Of a stretch of 50,713 nt of DNA, positions 37,134 to 45,871 are shown piece after piece (position 1 is the stretch's first letter; each line of letters opens with the position of its first letter). The stretch is from Eubacterium sp. (GTDB lineage Bacteria; Bacillota; Clostridia; Lachnospirales; Lachnospiraceae). A program made the translations under genes and the position numbers. The notes beneath the pieces were generated by a model. That model was given only the letters and a program-made list of their open reading frames with translations, was not told the DNA's origin and searched no databases. Location of the stretch: NCBI GenBank assembly GCA_017420535.1, contig JAFOIV010000089.1:1-50713 (forward strand), read 5' to 3'.

Positions 37134-37895
37134 TCATATACGATTTCTGACCACTTCTACAGAAGGAAAATCTTCATTGTCTTTTCTTATTCTGTCGCAT
37201 ATCAAATCTATCTCGTCTTTAAATTCCTCTTCTTCTTTTCCCACTTTTGCCATATACATACAAAAATCATTATTGGTTTTTATAATGATCAGATTAAAAA
37301 ATGGCCCCAGTTCCTTTGCTTCAATAGCATTGCTTTTTTTCTTTACAACGCGGATCATTTTTATCTCTTCATATTTGATAGCTTTAACGCCACCGTCAAA
37401 CCCAACAAGAATCTCTGGTGCAAGTATCATCTCTGTTTTTGGAAGGAACACTGACTCATCTGAATTTGCCTGCTCATCGATGGCTAACTGGGAATAATGA
37501 GAAATGCCACATTCTGGATAAACTATCTTTACGATATCTTCTTTTCCGCCACAACCATAATAACCAATCAACAATACGATAATCCCTGTAATTCCAAACA
37601 TCAGTCCCAAAGGGTGATCATTACATAAAATATCAATCCAGACCCTTTTACTTTTTACGGGAAGCACCCTAAAATCTCTCCAGGTTTTAATTATTGACAT
37701 CAAAAATAATCCTAACGGAACCAGCCCCCAAGCAAAATCCTTTAGAAACCTCACTAAGCGTTTTTTTACCTTTTCCCGTAAGAAGAAATTTCTATACGGC
37801 TGAAAAAAGTAACTTAGCATCATTATCATGTTTTTTCCCCATAAAGTTTTTTTTCGTAACAGAGACATAATAATGAATCTAATGAAATAATGCAA
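37134..37895 (-). CDS. Membrane protein of unknown function
   Basis: A 253-residue protein with a basic N-terminal region and two membrane helices (about 52-68 and 95-113). A soluble C-terminal domain of about 130 residues is rich in charged residues and beta-strand patterns (AIKYEEIKMIRVVKKKSN, LIIIKTNNDFCMYMAK), which recall a PH-like domain. I do not recognise a named family. The true start is uncertain: several ATGs lie in the first 30 codons and none has a strong ribosome site. It is a single gene with its own terminator and lies next to a gene-poor region. Confidence 0.6.
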   Translation of the reverse strand: MHYFIRFIIMSLLRKKTLWGKNMIMMLSYFFQPYRNFFLREKVKKRLVRFLKDFAWGLVPLGLFLMSIIKTWRDFRVLPVKSKRVWIDILCNDHPLGLMFGITGIIVLLIGYYGCGGKEDIVKIVYPECGISHYSQLAIDEQANSDESVFLPKTEMILAPEILVGFDGGVKAIKYEEIKMIRVVKKKSNAIEAKELGPFFNLIIIKTNNDFCMYMAKVGKEEEEFKDEIDLICDRIRKDNEDFPSVEVVRNRI

Positions 37896-37906
37896 GTATA
37901 AAATAA

Positions 37907-37932
37907 AAAAGTGCCCTTATAATGGCACTTTA
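37907..37932. terminator. Terminator-like hairpin
   Basis: AAGTGCC and GGCACTT pair around CTTATAAT, with an A-run on one side and TTAAT on the other. It lies just upstream of the unknown membrane protein gene and may end transcription from the gene-poor side. Confidence 0.5.
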
Positions 37933-37940
37933 ATAGCTAA

Positions 37941-38009
37941 TTTTAGTGTTGTCTGCCAACGGTCCTCATGGGACAATATACAAGGTTTTAGTGTTGCCTG
38001 CCAACGATC
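37941..38009. repeat. Pair of 24-bp direct repeats, 45-bp period
   Basis: TTTTAGTGTTGTCTGCCAAC with CGGTC-type end occurs at 37941-37964 and again at 37986-38009, differing at two of 24 positions. A much weaker third match (TTAAAGTGTTAGCC) starts at 38041. There is no cas gene nearby and only one interval, so this is not called a CRISPR array. In the 831-base gene-poor stretch 37896-38726 it is followed by a hairpin (38060-38079), a 38-aa frame, the displaced gdhA end and 11-bp repeats. Confidence 0.7.
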
Positions 38010-38136
38010 GATTGCATCATCAACCGATAAATACATCAGATTAAAGTGTTAGCCATACTAAAGGAAGCACGCTTCCTTTAAATATAATTTATCACATTAT
38101 TAGAACATTGTATACTTTATTATCCCCTAAGTTTCT

Positions 38137-38253
38137 TTACTGCTTTGTATATTCCTCAATAACACTATCATCTATACAATTCTTTACTCTTTTTATAGAA
38201 TTAATTGTATATACATCTTTATTTCTTCTAGCACGTTCTGCTGCTGTCATCAT
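38137..38253 (-). CDS. Possible 38-aa peptide or gene remnant
   Basis: A 38-residue frame begins MMTAAERARRNKDVYTINSI and is basic at the start. GAAGGG lies about 12 bases upstream and a TATTATAAA-like -10 sequence lies further up. The codon pattern looks coding. It may be a tiny gene or the N-terminal scrap of a lost one. It lies just outside the gdhA-flanked island. Confidence 0.35.
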   Translation of the reverse strand: MMTAAERARRNKDVYTINSIKRVKNCIDDSVIEEYTKQ

Positions 38254-38321
38254 TCTTAGTTTCCCTTCAAACTAGTTATTTTATCCTTTTATAATATATC
38301 ATATACACAAAACAGAATCCA

Positions 38322-38353
38322 AAATAATCCCGCAGGCATTACTATCTACGGGA
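38322..38353 (-). terminator. Terminator next to the displaced gdhA end
   Basis: On the minus strand TCCCGTAG pairs with CTGCGGGA (one G-U) around ten bases, followed by TTATTTT. It lies 36 bases downstream of the detached gdhA 3' end at 38389-38421. It is probably the original gdhA terminator from before the island arrived. Confidence 0.65.
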
Positions 38354-38388
38354 CTTTAAATTCATATATTCAATTCAGATATTTATCA

Positions 38389-38421
38389 ATTAGCAAACAC
38401 CTTGAGCGATCATAGCTTCAA
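38389..38421 (-). repeat. Detached copy of the gdhA 3' end (attachment-site-like)
   Basis: These 33 bases match 43407-43439 at 32 positions. Read on the minus strand they encode the last residues of GdhA (EAMIAQGVC) and the stop codon. The single difference (CAA for CAG) is synonymous. No gdhA sequence lies upstream of it here. This is the pattern left when an element integrates at a gene 3' end. Confidence 0.85.
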
Positions 38422-38560
38422 ATCAGTGTTCGGCATAAATACTGAGGTTCTGGGAGGTGGTGTATATTACGTGTGTATTACGATTGACCTTTATTTCAGA
38501 TTTATATCTATTATTTTGATCTTATGAAACCGGCTCTACCCATCTTGTAAATCTTATCAT

Positions 38561-38615
38561 TCACCTCGAAGCAACCTCGAAATCACCTCGCAAATCTACG
38601 AAATATCCCCGAAAA
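38561..38615. repeat. Degenerate 11-bp repeats, distal cluster
   Basis: Units of TCACCTCGAAG type (11, 11, 12, 9 and 12 bases) run head to tail. They share the CGAAA core with the exact array at 38682-38725, which lies 66 bases away. Confidence 0.7.
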
Positions 38616-38681
38616 GGATAAATTCTCTAAAGCCGGCTATTTCACTATATTTCTCCTCAATCTTTAAGATATAATCCATCC

Positions 38682-38725
38682 GACCCACGAAACAGCCGCG
38701 AAATACCCGCGAAACACCCACGAAA
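38682..38725. repeat. Four tandem 11-bp repeats after the AlbA/ATPase gene
   Basis: Four head-to-tail units (GACCCACGAAA, CAGCCGCGAAA, TACCCGCGAAA, CACCCACGAAA) fit the consensus NACCCRCGAAA. The array starts two bases beyond the stop codon of the AlbA/ATPase gene. A unit of 11 changes the reading frame with each gain or loss, as in slipped-strand phase-variable arrays. Confidence 0.9.
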
Positions 38726-38726
38726 T

Positions 38727-40187
38727 TTATCTAAGACTATACGTATGCGTATTGTCATACTTATTGCCATTAAGTTTTATTACATCCAACTCTATTAGCT
38801 TATTAATCTTATTATTTACAGTCCTCTTAGTCTTTTGAATCAGATTGGCTAACTCCTCAGCTTTTACCTCTTTTCTTGTACTTATGAATATAAGCATTTT
38901 CTGCTCGTCAGAATCAAGCTGGTTCCAGATTTCTTCTCCTATCTCATCACGGGCACTTTCCTTCTGCCTTGTGCTTCTCATCATAATATTATTCTTTAGT
39001 ATGAGTTTTACACCCTGTTTACCTGGTTCAGTATAAATGGGTGCATCTAGGAAAAACTCTGCCATATCAGAGTATATACGCTTAACTCCTTCGTTTAACT
39101 CTCTCACATGTTCAAAATCGGTCATTACACGAGCAATTCTTGGATTTCTAGAAAAACTTGTAGTTCTTATATTATCTACCGTGACTATATTGGGCAGTTT
39201 TCCTGGGCTGTCTATTTCTAAACGATCATCAAACATAGCAACCTTAATATACTTACCTTCCATACCATATTCACGATGTGCAACTGCATTAACTATGCCC
39301 TCTAACCAAGCAAATTCTGGATATTCTGGAATAACAGAAAATCTACCAGTATTCGGATCAAGAGCATTAAATTCCCTAAGCTGATCTTTAATAAATTCTT
39401 TGGCTTTCCCTATCAATTTCAAAATAGGTTCTTCGAAAGATTTATCCTTCACAACATTCATTTCGGTACCAACTTTTTCTTCAGTACCCATATAGCGAAG
39501 AAATCGAACACGACAATTAGGATAAAATTGTGCTACATTTTCAGCAAATAGTAGTATAGCAGCATTAGTCAGATAGTCCTTTCCATTCTTTCTCTTCATA
39601 AGACCACGCCCACGTAAAATCTGTGCTGTATCAACACCAACTGCTCCAATTCTACTTTTATACTCTTCAATAAGCTCTTTATCTAAATCATCAATCTCCG
39701 CATCCTCATTAATTTCATCCTCATAGTGTCTGGAACCTTTTTCATATTCAAGAAGCTTAATATCTTCCCCTCTTAGCTCTCTCGTTTTATCGCCTATTCT
39801 TAGCCAGACAGTATCATTTGTCATATAGATAACTCTATCAACACTCGGAAAAATATGTAGCAGCAGAATACGATCCTTTTCACCCTTATAATTTATTACA
39901 TCAAGAAATTCTTCCTTATACGCCGGCATCGGACGACAATAATCCTTAACAAGATTAAGAAAGAGATTAAGTTTCTCATCGTCACATGAATTAATGCCCT
40001 CAACTTTCATAGTTTTATCACTAATTCCTATAATTAATGTTCCTCCTTCAGCATTTGCAAAAGCAGGAATCCAAGGAGCTATATCAGATGGTTTTACCTT
40101 TACAGACTTCCTGTCAAAGAATTTATTTTCTTTTTTAGTTGTCATATATTCCAATGTAAGCATTGGATTAATTACAGATTTAATCAT
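38727..40187 (-). CDS. Schlafen-like AlbA/ATPase protein with winged helix
   Basis: A protein of about 486 residues. The N-terminal AlbA_2 (Schlafen AlbA, formerly AAA_4) domain covers about 15-135 (SDIAPWIPAFANAEGGTLII, then GISDKTMKVEGI). The middle domain at about 300-385 is the HATPase-like part found in this family (GIVNAVAHREYG, RLEIDSPGKLP, RNPRIARVM). A winged helix ends it (KAEELANLIQKTKRTVNNKI). Such proteins are often called ATP-binding or RecG-like and frequently occur in defence neighbourhoods. The ATG at 40187 has GGAG upstream; a GTG at 40202 is an alternative. It follows the primase-helicase gene after about 100 bases. After the TAA the same frame continues as ISWVFRGYFAAVSWVGW through the 11-bp array, so the stop may have cut off a former tail. 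Confidence 0.85.
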   Translation of the reverse strand: MIKSVINPMLTLEYMTTKKENKFFDRKSVKVKPSDIAPWIPAFANAEGGTLIIGISDKTMKVEGINSCDDEKLNLFLNLVKDYCRPMPAYKEEFLDVINYKGEKDRILLLHIFPSVDRVIYMTNDTVWLRIGDKTRELRGEDIKLLEYEKGSRHYEDEINEDAEIDDLDKELIEEYKSRIGAVGVDTAQILRGRGLMKRKNGKDYLTNAAILLFAENVAQFYPNCRVRFLRYMGTEEKVGTEMNVVKDKSFEEPILKLIGKAKEFIKDQLREFNALDPNTGRFSVIPEYPEFAWLEGIVNAVAHREYGMEGKYIKVAMFDDRLEIDSPGKLPNIVTVDNIRTTSFSRNPRIARVMTDFEHVRELNEGVKRIYSDMAEFFLDAPIYTEPGKQGVKLILKNNIMMRSTRQKESARDEIGEEIWNQLDSDEQKMLIFISTRKEVKAEELANLIQKTKRTVNNKINKLIELDVIKLNGNKYDNTHTYSLR

Positions 40188-40291
40188 ATTTTTATACTCC
40201 ACGGTATATAAATAAATATCACTAACAACAAGTAATCTTTGTTGAGTTTACCATATAAACAATAAACTGTCATTGGACTAATGGTATAAAC

Positions 40292-43243
40292 TTATTTTCT
40301 CTTCTTCAACGCTATCTCCAGCAGTTCAGAAGCAACCTTCTCTGAATGTATCCTCATCAGATTATCCCAGACGTCATCACGTCCTAGAAGATTCATACCA
40401 CCATGCCATATAAGATCATTATCTATAACTGCAAAATGTTCCTCCACCTCATCCAAGGTTATTACATCTATTCCGCTTGAAATCATAGTATTAACCATGC
40501 TATGACAAAACTCTGTACTACCATGCCTTATTTCGTCTGGATTTGTTGTTATAACCGTAATTCTCACACCCGCTTCCTGGCGTTTAGAAATAAGATTTAA
40601 GAATCGATCTATCTTGTTTATTTGTATATCTGGGCTGGATATGATAATTCTACTATTAGCCTCTACTAAATCTCTTTCAAATGTATCCATATAATTATCG
40701 GATGAATATATTGCGTTTGCTGTCTGCTTAGTTGATATCATATCTGTAATAACAGTAAATCCAACATTTCTATATGTTCTAAGACGTTTTGAATACATTT
40801 TCTCAAACATGCCAATATGTGAATCTATATAATCATAAACCTGTACTTCTTTCTTTCCTGGATAATCGCGATTAAGGCGTCCCAGATATTGTTCTAATCT
40901 ACCATCAAAAGAAACCGGCGCTGCAAGCATAAGCGTATCCAGCCTTGGGAAATCAAAGCCTTCACCTATTTTTTGACCTGTTGCAATCAAAATAAGTGAA
41001 TTATCATTCGATAATTGTTGTAATTCTTTACGTATAGAACTATTTTCCTTATCTGTATTATCACCATACATCAAATACACTTTATCAGCATCAGTCTTAA
41101 GATTATCATATAAATATTTCGCATGTTCTTTGAAACGTGTAAGAATAACCGGGGTTCGGCCTTCCTTTACTGCAAAACGCGTATCATCTATGATCATATC
41201 ATTTCTGTCGTTATCACCACTGATAAGCTTATACAATGGAGTCGGATCATTTTTATCTTCATATATTCGGACTGTTCTTGTAAATCTTGGATAAACAATA
41301 TGTGGTATTCCTTGTTTTTCAACCCTTTCAAGTGCCGAATAAGAATGACGTATCGGACCTATAAGCATGAAAATCTCTTTATCCAACTGATCACTTCTTT
41401 TAGGCGTAGCTGTAAATCCATAAACATATCTTGCATTGATATTCTGCATCACATTCATACCTGTACTGGACGCTACATGGTGACACTCATCCATAATTAC
41501 AAGGCCATACTTTTTCATCATACTATGGTAGTTTCCCTTAGCATATAAGGATCCTACCATTGCCACATCAATTATTCCTGTTAACGTATCCTTTCCTGAC
41601 GATAATCTTCCTATTACGCTGTCTCTTCTTTTTATCCTGCCAGTTTTTGTTTTATATATCGGAGGTTCTTCATCTATTTCCAGAAATTTCTGAAGAGATT
41701 CCACCCACTGTTCCAACAAATCCTTACTCTGAAGAATAATTAACGTATTCACCTTTCTTTTGGCAATGATATAGCTTGATACAACAGTCTTACCAAATGC
41801 AGTTGCAGCACTAAGTACTCCATTGTCAAACGAAAGCATTTTATCAACTGCAATCTGTTGTTCTTCTTTCAACTCTCCATTAAATGAAACCTTTATAGGA
41901 ATTCCCTTTTCTCTTTCATCTATTATTTCAAAAGGAATATCCGCAGTTTTACATTCTGATATTATCTCTTCACGCAGACCTCTTGGAATGTTTATATACC
42001 CTGACGTATCTCTTCCAAGATATATTGCCTGAAACTGATAATAATTTGATTTTCCCATCTTAAGTCTTTTATAAAACTCCGGATTATCAAATGCAGCAAG
42101 GCTTCTTATTTGGTTCTGCAATCTTGGAGCTAGATTAAGAGCATCTACATATATACCATCCGATAAAGTAATATGCATTTTCCCAACTACATCATCTTTT
42201 AGAAATGAATCTCGTTTCTTCCATGGCTTTACTCTTTTTATACTATTGTCAATCATAGCAAAACCTCTACCTTGAGATATTTCTGCCTGCCACTTTTCCA
42301 TATAATACTTAATATCATTCAATGAAAGACGTCTCGATAAATCAAGTAATTCTAACCATTGGTCAGGGTAAGCATTCCAATTAGCATCAACAAATGCACT
42401 ATTACCATTCTTCAAAGCACGACCTTGAAGAGGTAAAGCTATAAGATTCCCAAGACTATTTGCATTATCCTGACAAGGATACATTCTGTCATAATATTTG
42501 AATGTTTTAAGGTTATATGACATCATACCCTTATCAAGAATCATAAAACCAAAATTTCTCGCTATGTTTGCACTTACTGGTTCAGAAAATGAAATCCATA
42601 CATGTGCGCCTCTACCTGAGCGTGACCTTTCAACCAATGGTCTTATTCCGTTTGATTCACATATTTCTCTTAAAGCATTAACCTCATCCTGCCACTCGTT
42701 ATCAGCATTTGCAAAATCAGTCTGTTCTGATCCTTTCTCATGATTATCAAAATCATAAACGATAAATCTGCATGTTCCATCTTCGTAAAGAGGATACACT
42801 CCAATTACATCTGATCCATCTTCTTTATAACCAAACAGATGATTTCTTACATGATAAAGCTCAAGTCTTTTCCAATGTCTATTTTCACAATCATCACATT
42901 TAAATTTACTATTATTCTTCTTTGGACATAACGTATCCTTCCAAAAATTCTCACATTGAGGAAAATATCCTCCGTTCTTTCCTCTCTTTGCAAATACATC
43001 TTCTCTTCCCCAAAACACAGAATAAAAAAGCTTTACCATTTCATCTGTAATCCACCTGGAAACAATCCGTTCTCCCTGATCGGGATCATATTCTGAATGC
43101 TCTTCGATAATACTTTCAAAAACATCTCCCGAAGCAAAAGGAATGTCATTCTTCAATAATATATCTTTTAATTCATTATTTTCTTTTTGTAATTTTCTAA
43201 CCAAATCTCTTAACGAATCCAGATTGTATGATTCAATATTCAC
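40292..43243 (-). CDS. TOTE-type primase, SF2 helicase and PLD-like fusion protein
   Basis: A 983-residue multidomain protein starting at GTG (GAGGG upstream). Residues 1-30 are a short coiled coil. Residues 60-310 match the archaeo-eukaryotic primase domain of TOTE conflict systems, with a zinc knuckle (C97, C106, C116, C119), the catalytic D-x-D in YDFDNHE (164, 166) and the nucleotide motif SGRGAHVW (209-216). Residues 455-800 form a DEAD/DEAH helicase: Walker A ATAFGKT (480-486), DECH (585-588), TATPKRS (611-617) and the motif VI-like EQYLGRLNR. The last 130 residues resemble a phospholipase D-like domain, with EEHFAVIDNDLIWHGG near 934-949. Its catalytic HxK appears as H-F-A, so nuclease activity is doubtful. 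Probable role: nucleotide-dependent nucleic-acid sensing or processing in defence; this is inference. Confidence 0.88.
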   Translation of the reverse strand: MNIESYNLDSLRDLVRKLQKENNELKDILLKNDIPFASGDVFESIIEEHSEYDPDQGERIVSRWITDEMVKLFYSVFWGREDVFAKRGKNGGYFPQCENFWKDTLCPKKNNSKFKCDDCENRHWKRLELYHVRNHLFGYKEDGSDVIGVYPLYEDGTCRFIVYDFDNHEKGSEQTDFANADNEWQDEVNALREICESNGIRPLVERSRSGRGAHVWISFSEPVSANIARNFGFMILDKGMMSYNLKTFKYYDRMYPCQDNANSLGNLIALPLQGRALKNGNSAFVDANWNAYPDQWLELLDLSRRLSLNDIKYYMEKWQAEISQGRGFAMIDNSIKRVKPWKKRDSFLKDDVVGKMHITLSDGIYVDALNLAPRLQNQIRSLAAFDNPEFYKRLKMGKSNYYQFQAIYLGRDTSGYINIPRGLREEIISECKTADIPFEIIDEREKGIPIKVSFNGELKEEQQIAVDKMLSFDNGVLSAATAFGKTVVSSYIIAKRKVNTLIILQSKDLLEQWVESLQKFLEIDEEPPIYKTKTGRIKRRDSVIGRLSSGKDTLTGIIDVAMVGSLYAKGNYHSMMKKYGLVIMDECHHVASSTGMNVMQNINARYVYGFTATPKRSDQLDKEIFMLIGPIRHSYSALERVEKQGIPHIVYPRFTRTVRIYEDKNDPTPLYKLISGDNDRNDMIIDDTRFAVKEGRTPVILTRFKEHAKYLYDNLKTDADKVYLMYGDNTDKENSSIRKELQQLSNDNSLILIATGQKIGEGFDFPRLDTLMLAAPVSFDGRLEQYLGRLNRDYPGKKEVQVYDYIDSHIGMFEKMYSKRLRTYRNVGFTVITDMISTKQTANAIYSSDNYMDTFERDLVEANSRIIISSPDIQINKIDRFLNLISKRQEAGVRITVITTNPDEIRHGSTEFCHSMVNTMISSGIDVITLDEVEEHFAVIDNDLIWHGGMNLLGRDDVWDNLMRIHSEKVASELLEIALKKRK

Positions 43244-43341
43244 TCTAATACCCTCATCATTTTATGACAATACAACTTAATTCTTCTAGAAACCATCGAT
43301 ACAACACAAACTAATTGTAACATATAATCTTTTGCTTAACA

Positions 43342-43378
43342 GAAAAAAATCCCATAAGCACATGGCTTATGGGATTTG
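43342..43378 (-). terminator. Current gdhA terminator
   Basis: The perfect 13-bp stem AAATCCCATAAGC/GCTTATGGGATTT closes on a 5-base loop and a T-run follows on the minus strand. It starts about 30 bases after the gdhA stop and also shields the island from gdhA transcription. Confidence 0.9.
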
Positions 43379-43406
43379 AATAGTTCTTATACTATATTAG
43401 GTTTGG

Positions 43407-44781
<1,375 letters not shown>

Positions 44782-44806
44782 TTATTTCATTTAACGGAAC
44801 GACTTG

Positions 44807-44835
44807 ATTATACCTTGTGAAATATCGTTTGTAAA
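44807..44835 (-). promoter_or_regulatory. Promoter of gdhA
   Basis: TTTACA, 17 bases and TATAAT on the minus strand, with a leader of about 45 bases before the ATG at 44754. Confidence 0.8.
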
Positions 44836-45030
44836 TAAAAAAATTCAGTTTTTTCTATTTTTCTTTAATTTTATTTCGCCCATCCATGCTTTAAAGTAAT
44901 TTTTTTAAGTCATTTTAAAGATTTTAAAGAATTTTTTATAGATTGCTTAGGTATCCCCCTGTTTCATACTTAAAAATTTTAAGTTAATTTTTGATTTTGC
45001 CTTGCAACATTATGACCGTAAATTCTTCAC
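44836..45030. other. A/T-rich spacer between divergent promoters
   Basis: This stretch lies between the gdhA promoter and the promoter of the plus-strand polymer operon. It has runs of T and loose repeats of ATTTTAAAGA. I see no gene, riboswitch or clear operator in it. Confidence 0.5.
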
Positions 45031-45059
45031 TTGTATTAATAATAAGATGCTTTTATAAT
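45031..45059 (+). promoter_or_regulatory. Promoter of the cytidylyltransferase operon
   Basis: TTGTAT, 17 bases and TATAAT on the plus strand. The leader of about 35 bases ends in GCGAGGAAATAAT before the ATG at 45100. Confidence 0.75.
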
Positions 45060-45099
45060 TTGATTAACTATGCGATAAATTATAAAGCGAGGAAATAAT

Positions 45100-45822
45100 A
45101 TGAATATTGCCGTTGTTATTGCCGGTGGCGTCGGCTCAAGAATGGCTCAGGATATTCCTAAGCAATTTTTAAATGTTAACGACAAACCTGTACTTATATA
45201 TACCCTTGAAGGTTTTCAGCGTCATCCTATGATCGATGCTATCGAGCTGGTATGTATAGAAGGATGGGAAGAAATCGCCAAGGCTTACGCCAGACAGTTT
45301 AATATAGATAAACTTAAATGGGTAGTAAATGGAGGAAACTCTGCCCAGGAATCCATCAGAAATGGAGTTTATAATTTAGAAGGAATCGCAAGTGATGATG
45401 ATAATATCATAATCCACGACGGCATCCGTCCGATGATAGACTCATTTGTACTTTCTGATGTTATTAAGATCTGTAATGAAAAAGGAAATGCAGTTACTTC
45501 TCTTCCTTATAATGAACAGATTTTTAAGATCGATCCTGATGATCCTTCTTCCACCACTGAATACATCCCAAGAGAAACTCTTCGCCGTGTATCAACTCCT
45601 CAGGCTTATAAGTTCGGGCTTCTTGATAAGTCCTATCATAAGGCCTTCGAAGAAGAGATTGGAATATACGGTTCATCATATACCAACACTATGATGGTAG
45701 AACTAGGCGAAAGACTTTATTTTGCGGCAGGTTCAGATAAAAATATCAAGCTTACCACAAAGGATGACTTAGAGACATTTAAAGCTTATCTTTCATCCGG
45801 CCTTGATTCCTGGATCAAATAG
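45100..45822 (+). CDS. IspD/TarI-family cytidylyltransferase
   Basis: A 240-residue nucleotidyltransferase that joins a polyol or methylerythritol phosphate to CMP. The N-terminal CTP-binding motif is VVIAGGVGSRMAQDIPKQFL (Arg14 and Lys22 type residues). The IIHDGIRPMI motif and the late TTKDDLETF motif are present. It could be IspD, but it forms an operon with an NAD-dependent epimerase and a CDP-glycerol transferase, and several IspD positions differ (GIRPMI, LPYNEQIFK). A TarI/Bcs1-like role, making a CDP-polyol such as CDP-ribitol for a surface polymer, is more likely. No gene symbol is given because the substrate is open. Confidence 0.85.
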   Translation: MNIAVVIAGGVGSRMAQDIPKQFLNVNDKPVLIYTLEGFQRHPMIDAIELVCIEGWEEIAKAYARQFNIDKLKWVVNGGNSAQESIRNGVYNLEGIASDDDNIIIHDGIRPMIDSFVLSDVIKICNEKGNAVTSLPYNEQIFKIDPDDPSSTTEYIPRETLRRVSTPQAYKFGLLDKSYHKAFEEEIGIYGSSYTNTMMVELGERLYFAAGSDKNIKLTTKDDLETFKAYLSSGLDSWIK

Positions 45823-45871
45823 CTTTTCGTTTTCTACATCAGGTAACTATTTATAATAAGGATTAATAATT

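Noticed and set aside
37941-38060. CRISPR-like direct repeats
   Set aside because: Only two good copies with one interval, no cas genes, and the repeat does not resemble a known CRISPR repeat.
44836-45030. Riboswitch or attenuator between gdhA and the polymer operon
   Set aside because: Only A/T-rich runs are present; no conserved riboswitch core or terminator pair is seen, and both promoters give short leaders.
45100-45822. Firm assignment as ispD
   Set aside because: Motifs allow IspD, but the operon context and the altered RP and TPQ regions favour a TarI-like role. No symbol given.
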